From contig OZ023273.1 of assembly GCA_964007475.1 (NCBI GenBank), positions 101,350,533 to 101,414,532 of the forward strand: DNA of 64,000 nt, read 5' to 3'. Positions 25,452 through 38,800 of this stretch are shown piece by piece (positions within the stretch are counted from its first letter, which is position 1; every line of letters begins with the position of its first letter). The translations under genes were made by a program, and so were the position numbers. This DNA is from Hybos culiciformis. Taxonomy: Eukaryota > Arthropoda > Insecta > Diptera > Hybotidae. A model generated the notes under the pieces. The model ran no database searches, was not told where the DNA came from, and was given only the letters and a program-made list of their open reading frames with translations.

Positions 25452-27620
25452 TTAATTCAATTTTTTTAATGCTCTCTTTAATGTGTAATAAGCTAAAGTT
25501 TTTAATAAAAATATTTGTACAATTAATACAAGAATATTTAAATTATAATTTCCATTGTTAGCTCCAAGGGTTTTCAAGATCATTTTCGAGCTCCTAAAAT
25601 AAAATAAAAACGAAATCTAAATTAAAACAAAAGACTTAAGAAACAAACTTTTAAAAATTATTTGTTGCACCTAATAATAAATTCTTTAATGTTAAAATCT
25701 ATATAAAAAAAAAACTTTACTATTCAAACTTACTTAAAATGGCAATAAATTTCTTCAGATGGGCATATCATGTCAGTTCTATTATTATCGTACATTGATA
25801 ATATTAATCCTTCAAATGCAAATCTCTGAGGTGATGTGTAAGAAATTGTTTTCATTACTACTGACATATGCTCAAATAAAATTAAGTAACCCGCAAAAAT
25901 TAACATAAAGCATGTCATAACGGCACTTATAAATGTGCCATTAACTGGTTTAAGTATAGTTCCGAGCAGTACACCAAAAGCATCAGCTGCAACAGTCGTC
26001 ACAATTAGAACTAGGCAAAATTTCACATATCTGTCAAGTTCAGGTGGTTGATCCGTTAATGAATAAATAATTGATGAAAATACTGTAGCAAAAATTATCT
26101 ACATAAAGAAATAAAAATTAAGTAAAATTACAATTGTGTTTACTTCAACACAAAAAACCATTTTCTTACATGAACTGGTGTTGACGTTATTATTGTTGCA
26201 AAGTAATATGATTTCAGCTTATACCAATTATTAAAAGTTTCTTTTCTTATTATTGCTAAAAACAAAAAGAAAGACTCTTAGTTTAAAATCTTTGTCTAAG
26301 TATGAATCTTAATTTAAGCGTTTTATTATATCTTATATTATTGTGAACTACTATTCTCATATCTTCAACACTCAAAAAATTCCTAAAATAGGAATCAAAT
26401 ATTGAATTCGTAAGTCTTTTGAAAATATATGATTGTATGTACGTACAATAACGTAAAAATACTTATAACTGGTTCAAAATTGATTCGAAAGCACACATTC
26501 TCAAATATAATTGATGTAAATTTTATGAAATCGCACGAAATATATCTTACCCATTTCAAGTGGAAATTTAACCACACCAGGCATCATTGTAGTGTACCAT
26601 AAATAAAGAATTCCGACCAAAAAAAGACTACCATTTGATATTACCTTAGTTGCATTAGTGCCTAAAATAAAATTTAATTAAAATTAATTAAAAAACGATA
26701 ATAAATAATTTTATTCTACGAACCAGAATCACCGTATAATAATCCAATTAAAAGTCCACATAAAACATGCAATATTAATTTTAAATGTGTTACTGTCCAA
26801 TCCCTATAAAACTGCATGTGGCATCGACCAATCAAAACCCACATCTTCATCCATTCAGGTGGTGGATACAAATGTTCACTGGTTTCATATTTTCCTATGT
26901 TACTTAATTTTCTTCCATTTACATTACTTATCAGCTGCGCTTCTTTTAAATTAAAAGGTTGTCGCCACTTCATGTCACTAGCTGCTAGGACCATTGAATT
27001 AAGATGATCTCCATATTCTCCGTTTACAACTTCTAATACTAATTCAAAATAAAATTTCATGAATTGTGAAAAAGAAATTGAAAAGTTCTGCATAAAAACA
27101 GAATATAAAAATCAAATTAAAGATTTTTATAAATTTCAAAACTTACAATAATCAGCTGGATTGTGATATTGTGGACATTGTAAGCCTAATGTTTCTAAGT
27201 AACCAACTGTATTTTGTGGGGTTCCTTGATAGACACAAAAACCTTTATTAAGTACATAAATATGATCAAACATGTAATAAATTGAAGTTTGTGGCTGATG
27301 TATATTGCATATTATTGTTCTATTTTGTGATGTACATAATCGTTTTAACAATTCTACCATAGAAAATGATGCTGAGCTGTCCAATCCACTAAATTGGATA
27401 AAGAAAATCAACAAGTTAATGTGACAGACTTCCAATAAAATTCTTAATTTATTTATTTTCTATAATGTTCTTACGTTGTTGGCTCATCTAAAAATATGAC
27501 TGGTGGATTATCTATTAGTTCTAGAGCTATAGAAAGACGCTTCTTTTGACCACCAGATAAACGTCCACATCTTGTGTTTTTTGTATTTCCTAATTGCAAA
27601 TCATTCAAAATTTTTTCAAT
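25452..27620 (-). CDS. ABC transporter, subfamily G half-transporter (ABCG1/ABCG4-like), N-terminal part missing
   Basis: Seven exons on the minus strand join in frame: 27475-27620, 27147-27388, 26724-27038, 26551-26661, 26170-26255, 25734-26098 and 25452-25593 (468 residues). The first two carry the end of the nucleotide-binding domain: signature [15 protein letters not shown], Walker [13 protein letters not shown], and the H-loop NIHQP. A linker follows ([18 protein letters not shown]). Then comes the ABC2 membrane domain with about six helices, including [14 protein letters not shown], the [13 protein letters not shown] re-entry region, and the C-terminal helix [14 protein letters not shown]. 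This order, ATPase before membrane domain, is specific to ABCG. Such proteins dimerise and export lipids or sterol-like molecules; the substrate here is unknown. Walker A and about 150-200 N-terminal residues are absent. One donor (after 26724) is GTTCGT, a weak consensus; the others are ordinary. Confidence 0.9.
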
Positions 27621-27704
27621 CTGAAAATTCGTTTAAAGTTTTATTAAAAAGTGTGTATAAGAAATAAAATTCCGGTCTTGCAACAGTCAAATTAAATTAA
27701 TTTA

Positions 27705-28077
27705 GGGACTGTTCACATATTACGTAACGCTTTATTTGCCGTTTTTTAACCCCCCCATAGTAACAGATCGTAACAAATTCCGAAGACCCCCCCCCCCCAG
27801 AAGAATAACGTAACAAAAGTTAAACACTTTTTAAATTACTTTTTGAACAATTTTCTTATTCGAATAAACAAAACAAAATTCATTATAACTTAAGTTTTTT
27901 TTTTAATATTATATTAATATTATATTATATTATATTTAGTGTAATTTTTTTTATAAAAGGAGGAAATTTGGTTACATAACATTTTTATAAACACCCCCCC
28001 CCCCCCCCCGCCGTAACAAACCGTAACAAATTTTCAAAACCGCCCCCTAGGCCGTTACGTAATTTGTGAACAGCCCC
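27705..28077. mobile_element. MITE in the ABCG intron with TGTTCACA/TTACGTAACG termini
   Basis: Left end gggactgttcacatattacg and right end (reverse complement) ggggctgttcacaaattacg are inverted repeats, each continuing into taacg and flanked by TTA (27702-27704 and 28078-28080). Two poly-C tracts (27787-27798 and 27994-28009) and several inverted or direct cgtaacaaa words lie inside. No ORF, so non-autonomous; superfamily not assigned. Confidence 0.8.
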
Positions 28078-28133
28078 TTATGCAAAATAACATATTTCTT
28101 ACTAGTGCTAATTTTTCCTTAATTGTCATTGAT

Positions 28134-28333
28134 NNNNNNNNNNNNNNNNNNNNNNNNNNNNNNNNNNNNNNNNNNNNNNNNNNNNNNNNNNNNNNNNNNN
28201 NNNNNNNNNNNNNNNNNNNNNNNNNNNNNNNNNNNNNNNNNNNNNNNNNNNNNNNNNNNNNNNNNNNNNNNNNNNNNNNNNNNNNNNNNNNNNNNNNNNN
28301 NNNNNNNNNNNNNNNNNNNNNNNNNNNNNNNNN
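28134..28333. other. Assembly gap of exactly 200 N
   Basis: A round 200-base run suggests a placeholder join of unknown true length. It lies 513 bp upstream of the first ABCG exon found and 56 bp from the MITE with poly-C tracts. The translated frames of X residues across it are meaningless. Confidence 0.98.
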
Positions 28334-29734
28334 TGCATATAATTAGGTAATTTCATATTATTATTAAGGAAAATATTATTTAAAAAGTATTATTTAGAAT
28401 TAAGTCAAAATCTCGTAAGTTGCATAATTAATATTATACAAATTATATATAGAAAATTCTAATATTATAATATCCAATGTAGGTACACAACAACTAAATA
28501 TGCCTGTGAATTGAAAATGAAACACTAAACGTTTACAAATTTGACTTAATAACATTTATTAAAATTAAATAAAATAAAATTGTTTTAATCGAAAAAAAAA
28601 CTCCCAAAAACATTTCATTCAAAGAATATTGTAAAATTAAATATAAATTTATAAAGTTATTTTCAAACCATCTTTTTAAGTATGGTCAATCGATAGAAAA
28701 AAAAATTATACAAGTTCCGCGTTATCTGAATTTTTTTATTAGATTTATAATAATCAAATTGAAATAACAATAAACATTGTTTTATTTTAATTACTAATCA
28801 AGAACGCCTCTAATTTTTTAATATAAAGATGCTAAAAATATCTAAGAATAGCTTATCTGCATCTAACAGATGACTCTGATATCAAAACCAATACTGATAC
28901 TCTCGATTTGATGGCAATTTGATAAGTAAAACATATTTTAAAGGTAAATTAAGAAATGAAATAAAAGTACAAGTCTTTCATAAATCAAGCATAAAGTTTA
29001 TAAATAAAAATTGAATGTTATTCGTGTGTAAGCGCATGACTTGAGAACGGCGGCTGGAATGAATCGGCTGATTTTTTTTAAATGTTCGTAATGGTCCAAA
29101 TAATGTTTTTAGGGATAGACAAGTAATATAATATATAAAGAAATAAAAAACAATTTGAAATACAGCTATATTCAAAGAAACATTCAAAAAGTACGAGTTT
29201 CATTCAATTCTAAAATAATAATCATATGGTGTCACCAAAAGTTCAATATAATTTAAGAAATTCCTTGAGAAATATTGTACTCCCATATGATTATTTTATT
29301 TATTTTTATTTTATTTTTTTTCAATATAATTTTCAAGTACAACATTCAATAACCAATGTTATGGTCAAGAATGAAAAAAAATTATGTTTTTTTTATTCGG
29401 ATAAAAATCTTTTAACCGGTTTTAACATTCTAAAATCTTATATTGACATAAGAGTATTATTTAATAAAATATAAATTCTAGAATTATAATAAATATAAAA
29501 GAGTTAAATTTATTTGGCAAAAAATAATTCTATCGATTAATAAAAAATTATGGAAATATGAAATAAAATGTGTAGTTTATCAACTGATTATTACAGGTTT
29601 CTGACCTAAGATAATCTTTCGAACAGTTACTAACAGTATTCTCATAATTATACGAGGACAATTACAAAAATTTTGAGCTTCAGAAAAGTAATCATCGTTT
29701 TTTGTTCAATGAAGCATATAATCAATATAATTCA
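28334..29734. other. AT-rich DNA upstream of the ABCG fragment
   Basis: No Walker A exon or other gene recognised on either strand. A GC-richer patch at 29025-29100 resembles a degraded repeat. The frames at 28978-29187 and 29226-29474 are not convincing. Confidence 0.5.
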
Positions 29735-30134
29735 GTGGCCACAAGACATAATCGCCTAACTCGATTTTGCTACTTTTCAGGAAAGCAGTTTAAAGTTTCA
29801 AATCTTTAAAGTTTCAAATTGGCTAAAATTAAGTTAGGAAAAAATCTAAGTATTAAAAAAAAAAAGAATGATTGGAATAAAGACTTATTATGTTAAGACA
29901 AGAAATTTTTTTTTTGATTTCTGAAAAATAATCAGAGTTAAGCTGTTATTCCAAAATCATAAGAGATTAAAAACGACTTAGGCTAGGCTATTATGTTTTT
30001 GGCTGTAAAAAGTTTAATTGTAAAGCTAGGAACGTAAAATTTAGTGAGTATACGTAGAATCATATGACCAACAGTTTGGAATAATAAAATCATAACCGCC
30101 TAACTCGACTTAAGCGGTTATGTCTTGTGGCCAC
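29735..30134. mobile_element. Terminal-inverted-repeat element (GTGGCCACAAGACATAA ends)
   Basis: Arms gtggccacaagacataatcg (left) and its inverted copy ending ttatgtcttgtggccac are clear. Similarity continues outward (aatca-ata-attc on both sides), so the true ends may lie some 15 bp outside the stated limits. Next to the right arm, cataaccgc...gcggttatg forms a second palindrome. No coding capacity; class unknown. Confidence 0.7.
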
Positions 30135-32393
30135 AGAATTATTGATTTTCGGAATTCAAAATATTTTCCATTGTTAGTTTATCGTAGTTTGAATATTAAA
30201 AATAATTGATACAATAACTAAATCAAATTAAACATTTTAGAATAATTTTTATTTTTTTTTCTATTTTTTAAAATTGTATTTCCATACTACTTCACATCAT
30301 ATGTCCAACTGCTAGAAAACAATATTCTTTTTAAAAGTTATGACTACGCAGAAAATATCAAAAATTAGTAGAAGTTAATTTTCTTTTAAATCTACTCATT
30401 AAGTATAAAATTTGTTGGTAGTGTACCATGTTTTCATTATTGTGGAATGTCTGATAGAAAAAAAAAATGAAAAAATTCTTAATGAATATACATGTAGGTG
30501 CATTTTAAAAAATTAAGGTTAAAAAACTTCAAGAAGGGAATGAACAGTGGATGATGTGTAGAGTGCAATGTTCAGTACTTTGTATCAAATAACAAGCTCA
30601 AAAACAGGTTTTTTTTATTATTTTTGTATTCTTTAATTATTACCATTTTCTGTATTCTTTAATTATTACCATTTTCTGTAATTTTTAGTTGTATATTATC
30701 TACAAAGTCATTATTCTTCATACTTAAAGTTCTTTAATCAAAGCTGACACATTAAAATTTTCTTTGAGTGTTAAATTTAGTTTTAAGTCAAAATTTCAAA
30801 GCGTTTGCAAATATCTTTATACATTTATGATAAATATAATCGATCATAGAAAATTTCTTTCAGTTTCTTAAATAGTTTTAATGTTTTGAAAATTCAGAAA
30901 TTTGTATTTTAATTGTGAATGAAGAGGCAGTGTTTGATTACTTGTTGATTTATTCTTCTTATTAATTAAGTAGAACTTTCTGGAATCTGGATATAAAATG
31001 CTTTTTTTCATCATTCATATTCATATAGTAAGAAATCCAAATTCTTTTATATTGTTAATTTATTTTATTACTTTTTTCGACATCGACAACGTGACACTGT
31101 CGTCATCTTCAAAAATTTGGCAAATAAAAATAATTTATTTTTGATTAAATCTAATAATCATTATAAATAAATTATTATTATTTTTTTCTTAATTAAATAA
31201 TTTAATAGAAATTTAGTTTTCTCATCAGACACGTTTTATAACGTTTAAATTAAAATTATTTTTTTAATTTTAAATTAATATTAACACACTTATGGTTATA
31301 GATTCAAAAGAAAAAATATATTAATTAAAAAACAAAAAAATAATAATATTGTTCTCAAGCCTTAAAGATGTTGGTTACTTTTGAAGCTGATGATAATAAG
31401 CCCATGACACCGTATTATAAATATTTGATTTGATTTTTAAATTTTGTCAACGTTATTATTGAATTGTATAACGTTAGGAAGATATACTAACAAGAAAATT
31501 TTACAATGAAGTTTTAATGTTTTATCATGAAGTAAAAACCGATTAATCTATCCACAAAAATATGTAATGATGAGTTATTTATTTTAAAAGCTTTCCATTT
31601 TTTAAACTTTACAATATAAATAACTTTTAATTTCATTTCAGATTAAAATAAGATTACAGGAATATTAAAATTTAACCGTATGATTATACAGTAATTATAA
31701 TTATATTTAACTTTTATTTACCTAATTTATCATTTGAATTTTATTTTTTATTAGGTACATTATCTATATTGTAATTAAATTCCCAATAATAGGCATAATC
31801 AATTAAAATTTGTAATAAAAACGTGAGTGTGAAACTGAAAAGCTTATAATGTTATTAAACAAAAATAAAATTAATTCAAACAGGTACATTGACTTGAATC
31901 AATAGTTTACAATTTGTTCTTTTTAATATTCAAAATATGTATTCGAATGAATGAAATATATTAAATACTTTTGTTTTTAAGAATAAAAAAACAAATCATT
32001 AAAATTTTTTTCGTATATTTTTTGTTTCCTTTAATGATTTTTTTTTTTTGTTTTTTTGATTATCATAAAGCAAACTTTTTTGACATTATTATGCGCGAAA
32101 ACATCGAAACAAATTTATCATTCTAATTCTAGAATATCTTAAATATAAATAGAACAAATAATAAAATAAAATCCTGCATTGATTGTTAAAAAAGAGTTAT
32201 ATTCTTATCTTACTAATTTACATATATTCATTATTAAATAAATTCGGATTAGTTACATAGGACCGCAATGTGAATAAGAAAAATAGAATTTCCTAAGCAA
32301 TAATAAGTATACATTTAAATCTTTATCAAATGTATCATGATAGAAACAAAAAAAAAACAGTTGAAAGAACATTCGATAATAGTAGATTATTGT
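30135..32393. other. AT-rich DNA, no gene seen
   Basis: A 29-bp tandem duplication (ctgtattctttaattattac repeat) lies near 30625-30680. A patch at 31078-31115, gaagatgacgacagtgtcac on the minus strand, resembles 3'-terminal sequences of retroelements but is too short to assign. Confidence 0.5.
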
Positions 32394-32562
32394 ATATGTT
32401 AACTAAATTTGTTATTAATTACGAGTTCTGTATACACAAAAACACATTGACGAGTCAATACTTATATCACGAAACCGAAGGTCGAGTGATATAAATTGAC
32501 AAGTGTCAATGTGTTTTTGTGTAAATACATAACGAGTTGTATAACAAATTTTGTTAACATAT
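32394..32562. mobile_element. Foldback element, whole-length inverted repeat
   Basis: Nested arms pair across about 170 bp: outer tatgttaac(t/a)aaatttgtta, middle acacaaaaacacattgac (32434-32451, perfect match to 32505-32522), inner tatatcac/gtgatata (32463-32470, 32486-32493). The frame 32415-32636 is a shadow of this hairpin. Confidence 0.75.
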
Positions 32563-32703
32563 CCAATATACTGTTTTAATGTGCATGTGCAAGGTAGTTG
32601 CAGTCTATACATTTGCAATGAAAAAAAAAAAAACAAAAGTTGATATACACTTTTTTTTTTCTTTTTTTGTTGGTATTTGTCTGTATTGAAATATTGTGAG
32701 AAG

Positions 32704-32823
32704 ATCTAAATGATTTCATTATTTACGCCGATGCATCTAAACGATTTCATTATTCACGCTGATGAATCAAAATGATTGCATTGACGCATATAATATTCCA
32801 TTAACGCATATAATATTCCATTT
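32704..32823. repeat. Degenerate tandem repeats (31-bp and 20-bp units)
   Basis: atctaaa(t/c)gatttcattatt begins two adjacent 31-bp units (32704-32734, 32735-32765) and a decayed third, followed by acgcatataatattccatt twice. Confidence 0.75.
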
Positions 32824-35800
32824 AGCGACCTAAATTCTATACTAAATACAACATACTGACAACATACATGCCCCTTAAAAACCTTTAAGATACACTAAAT
32901 CAATGAAAAGTAAATAATCGAAATATATTATCTTAAACAGGTGTAGTACTTATAGTAAATTAAATTTAAACATATGTAAGCTATCAATGAATAATAATTT
33001 AAGGCTATGAAATGATAATAAAACAAATTGTATACACTATTACAATTTCATTATTACACGAGTCACTTTAAATTACAGATCACAATTATTATATAATATG
33101 AAATTTATTGAATTAATTCAAATTAACAACAATAACATTAAAATTTATTATTAATTTTTATTCTATCATCGCATCGCAGTATGGTTTTTTCTGATTATAG
33201 TTTATAATATATAAAAATATTAAATTAAAATACTTAATTATAAATTTATAAAGAGCTATAATTATTAAACAGCGATTCAAATTAAACCAACTTTCCCATT
33301 TATCAGAACATATTTAAATTACTTTAAAAAAATAAACCCAAAGATTTTAATTTTAAAAATGTAGAACAGTACTTTAGCCGGTTTTTTTATTGCAAAAAAT
33401 ATTATTTTAGGATCCTACATATCGTCGGTTGCATTCCTATTTGTCCAAACGTCCATTTTATGTTATTTTGATTGATTATTGTATATGTCGAACCCATTAT
33501 TGATTAATTAAAAGTTTTTGATTTTTAAATGTGTTGAAATCTATTTTCATAAAATGAACACAACATATGCATATACGAAGCTGATTTTAAGAATCCAGTT
33601 TAAAACTACAAATCTCTCTCCTCTTTTAAAAAACTCTGACGAATATTTTTACCAAAAGTATTATTTTTGTTAATTTTTATCATATTTTTAGTTAAAACTT
33701 TTGTTTACTTTAAAATTTATAACTTTGGTTGTTTTCACCCTTTTGGACTGTTTTTAAATACTACTAATACTGACGACGCCACGACCAGCAGTGGTTGACT
33801 TTTTTAGGTATAACATGCTAACGCACATTATTAAGAAACCTTCTTCCTTCTGGTATATTTTTTAAATAAATTAAAAATAGAGATGGTCTATAAAAAAAAT
33901 AGAAATACTTAGTTTCACATTAGTTGATAAAGAAATGTCTAGGGCTATGTTTAAATTAAATAGTTTCAAAGATCAATATAATTTGTAATAAGGAAATGAA
34001 AATAAATTAATTTTTAGTGTTTATTTTATCAATTTTAACTTACGTAATTTCTTATTTTACTCGTCAATCAATGCTTAGACTTATGCAATTTAAAAATGTA
34101 ATATTTAATTTAACTAATTTCAATTTTTAATCAAACTTGATGAGTTATACATTTATTAATTCATTATAAATTCAATTTTTAAGTACCGTTTATTAGTGGA
34201 GATTTGCTTATAAGTTCATAGTCTATATATATAGCGTACTGAGATGTTTTTATTTATTTTTTCAGTAAAATATATTCACTAAATCATTTTCGTCAGGTCC
34301 AAAATACCAGGAAATATCACTGTAATATGGTAATTCGAATTTTTATATCCCAAGCAAATATAAAAAATAAGTTAAATTGGAATTTTATGTAACATTTTTA
34401 TAATTCGCGTAAAAATATCCAATTACATCGAACGACAAACTAACTAATTCTTTGCTGACTTTAGATAAAAATATATAATGAACCTTTTATGAAATATTAA
34501 CGGCTCCATATTACCCTACCCATAAATAGCTTTATCATACTTATTTAATATAATTTTGTATTTTTCTAACTTTCTATAGCTATCATCATATTTTTCCGGA
34601 AATTCTTTTTAATAATGATAAAAATAATTCAAACGTTGCTAATTAATAAACAATAGCTCCCATATGTCTATGATTCACGTACTTTACGTGTAAATTTTTA
34701 ATAAAATTATTAAAACCAATGATTCCCCACAAATTTTTAATAACAAAATACTCTATGAAAGCTATTGTAAATTAAAAAATTGAATGATCATAATTGTAAG
34801 GATGAATGTTGAATTATTTTGGGTTGAAACGACCGATATATAGCATGTACCTGAAATTATGTATTGAAATTATGTATTTATGAAGAGTAATCCGAGTTTC
34901 TACAGCAATGTCACGTAGAAATTTAACTTTTGATATCAACTCAATCTATTAAATGGAATACGCAACAGTCATAACAATTTTCAGTCACGGATTGTTACGG
35001 ATCTGCATTTGATCATCCACTATTTTTATTTTAGAATATAATATTTTAAATGTAGTTTTATAACAACACCAACCCTGGCCTAAGAAAGCTTCTATAACAA
35101 CCCTTGGATTTCAAATGAACTGTATAGGTATAGCAGCATAGTTTGAAAAAAATGTTCTATTAAAAAGCTTCTTTAACGTGTGAATTCCAATACAATTAAC
35201 TTTTAAAACAAGCTGTTCATTTTTTTTTTGTTGTGGAAATTACATTTACTCGATAATTGTTTTTATTATGATTAAGAGTTGTCAAAAGTTTATTATTATT
35301 TATTTAGGTAAATCTTATGTTTTGTTTTGTTTATTTATTCAATTATTTTGTTAACCAATAAATATAAATCAAATAAAGCTAATTAAATAACTTTTAAGAA
35401 TTTTAATGAAGTAAAACATTTTTTTTTACACTGAAAATAAGTAAAAACTAAAAGTGTTCTTTTTTGCTTATTTTTCTGTTAATTAAAGTTAATTTTTTGT
35501 AATTTTTTTGTTCGATAGAGCTTAAAGATACAAAAAAAAACTACGTGATAAAGAATATAACTAGTTTATTTCCACTTATACAAAATCAAAACACAACTTT
35601 TCCATAAAAAACATAAGATACAATACTGTGTCTTACGTAAAAAACCCTGAACAACACTATTTATGCTTAATTTTTCCTATTAGTATTCTCGTTTCATAGC
35701 GTTTCTAATTCTTCCACTCCAAGGGCGTGAAATAAATTACTAGAGAAAGATACTAACTTACGGAAAGAGTGACACAGAATTATTCGAAAAAAATATCAAA

Positions 35801-38800
35801 TAACTTTTTCAAAGCTTAAACGATTTTAGACGGATATATAGTTCATCAATTTTAAAGAGATAATAATTTTGTTAATAATTGTAGAAAAGTTAATGGTGTC
35901 GCCGATATTTAACTTCTTTTTTCTTATAAACTCATAAGATGGATAAAGTGACTTTTCATTCCAAATATGTAATATTTTTTATCTTATTTTTTATCGCAAA
36001 ACGTACGCTAATGGCATTCAAATAAAAAGTTACTAATAATAGTGTTAAGTTCTTTTCACTCAATAAGATACAAACTCCAACTAAAAATGTAAATGGAAAT
36101 GTTTGCCTCTTTAGAACAAACGAATACGGATATTAAAACTCCCACGGATTTTTGGGATCCATAACTGTAATACCGCTCAAAAATTGGCAATCAATTTTGG
36201 AAAACTTAACTTTAAGCTTTTATATTCAAGTAAGGTACCTATACAGATTCTTAAAAATTATTGAATCATTGTTCATTCTCTTATTTATTTCCTGAGCTGA
36301 TGACGAAATTGCGGATCAAAATATTGCTAATACAAAAATCGGATCTTAAAATCAAAAAATTTGGGATTTGGTATTTTGAAAACAATCATTGTACAACATC
36401 AGTAGTTTTGATATAACCAATATTGTGGCCATCTCTGCTCTAAAGCTACTAAGTACATTTTTTTGTAAATAAATTAAAGCACTTAATCATACCATTTTTA
36501 CATCTAGGTAAATTTTCTTTGTACAAACATTTTCTCAAGAAATATTTTTAACACGAATAGTTAACAAAGTTAATGAGCTTAACGTTTTTCGTCAATAATA
36601 AAAAAATTTAAAGGTCACTTAAAAAGAATTTTATTAAAATCGTAGACAAAAATAAACAAATAATGGATTTTGATATTACTATAAGCAAATTAATCAAAAT
36701 CCACAATAAAGAAACAATAAAATATTATTAACTAACAAAAAATACAACTAATCAAATTCTTGAATTTTTATTCTCTTCTGCAGAATTTCTGATCGATATT
36801 TTTAACTTTAAATTCACTTTAAACAAGTTAAACTGACCTATCCTAAATCACTACGTCGTTACAAACTTTTTTAAAGAAATTAAATTATAGTTTTAAAAAT
36901 CTAAACTTCACTCAAACAAGCCGTACTTTCAGGGAATTATTGTAAAAAAAAAAAAAGAATAATAATTAACTAATGTGATTAATGGGACGACTGTTTCTTT
37001 TTTCGGAGATTCACCAATATTAATTACAGAATAGCATTACAAAAATAAAAATCTTAAAATGTGAAATGTTGTAGCAATCATACTTAAAAAACTGATCTAA
37101 GGTGTCAAATTTCAAGAAATCCGGAAAAGTGTCAATGTTTCGAAAATAAACAAAAATTGCTTTCTTAGATCTATTACACTAATAAAAAATAGGTAAATGT
37201 GGATTATTTTTATTCAGAAAATTTTTATTCCAAAATCTTTTTCGGCACAAGTAATCTGATATGATTTTAAAATAATTCCTAAACAATAGTTTTCTACGTA
37301 AAACTTGAAAATATGACAATACGATCTAAAGAGCTGACGAAATTAAAAAAAAAATGTATCATAATTAAATAAAGTTCAAATTAATTAAAACAAATTTTGA
37401 ATTTCATAAATAAAATAATAATAATAATATAATATTCAGAATTTACAAAGTGCGCGATTGGACACAAAGAAGTTCTTAAGATTCTAAAATTTCATTAAAA
37501 AAAACGAAAACGTTATCATCATAATAAAGTTGTAAAAATTGAACCAAAGTTCATTAACACCTGAAGTGCGCAAATGATTTTTTTAAGTAAAATAATCGAA
37601 TCGATTGGATTGGATTTTATGCATTTTGTTTTTAAATTATGAATTACCTACTTGAATAAAAAATTATTAACATTTTATCAAAAAATTTTCAATCAAAAAT
37701 GTTTGGACAAATTACCAAGAAATGTAAAATTAAGATCATATTCTGTCATATTATTATTCTGGACATTACTATGGCAAGAAAGTGAATTTTTTTAAAAATC
37801 AAAAAAATATTTTATTTTTTTATAATTTAAAACTCAAGCGTTCTTTTGATTGGGCTGGAAAATTTTATTTATAGCCTGAGGAAATATGATTTCATATGTT
37901 GACAAATTAAATTATTTTTGTGTGTAACTTTTAATTTCTTTGCCTCAATTAGAACTTTACTTTTCTTTTAAAAAATAACTAGAAATCAAAGTCCTTCTCA
38001 CTAGGTCTCATCGTTTCCTTTTTTTTAATTCGAGAATATGAGGGTCTAGAATTATTTTGGTTTTGAAATTTCATTTTTTCATATCAAAGTTACTAAAATT
38101 GCGGAAAAAGATTCTTTCGCAATGCCTCACTTTTGTAAATTTTATTTTGAAACTGAATTCCAATTTTTTTTCTCTTTTTTTTACTTTTATTTAATTTATT
38201 AGAAAAATTTTTTAATTTACTCAAATGGAAATCTTCTTAAATCTTCTTAAATAACTAAAAAAACAAATTAATTTTTGTGAAAAAAAAACAAAAATTAATT
38301 TTTCGAACCGTGTAACAATAATAATAAAATAAAATTTAAATTTAAATTAAAGAAAAAAAATAAATAAAAATAAATTTTCACTTACAAATTGTTTTAATTT
38401 TTTTTTTTTTTATAAAAAAAAATTTATATTTTTTTTATTTTGTTTTTATTTTTAATTTTTTTTTTTTTGTTCTAGAATTTTAATTTCTTAAAATTTCTAT
38501 TGGATCTTAATCTTAAGTTTATAATATTTTATTTATTTATTATTTTTTTATTATGACAGTTAAATTATTTTATACATCCGACAAGATCAAAATTTGAATT
38601 GATATTAAGACAGGTATCACTCAACAAAAAAAAACAAAATAACTAAACAAAAATAAAAACTAAAGAGAGTAAAATTTTCTTAAGTTTTTTTGTCTTTTCT
38701 TAAAAGTTTTTTTTTTTTTTTTACTTTTTTTTTCTAACACTTTGTTTACATTTTTATTATTTTTTTGTCTCAAAAATTGTGATATTGAACTTGAAAACAA

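Noticed and set aside
28080..28356. Three ORFs spanning the N run
   Set aside because: They consist almost entirely of unknown residues from the assembly gap.
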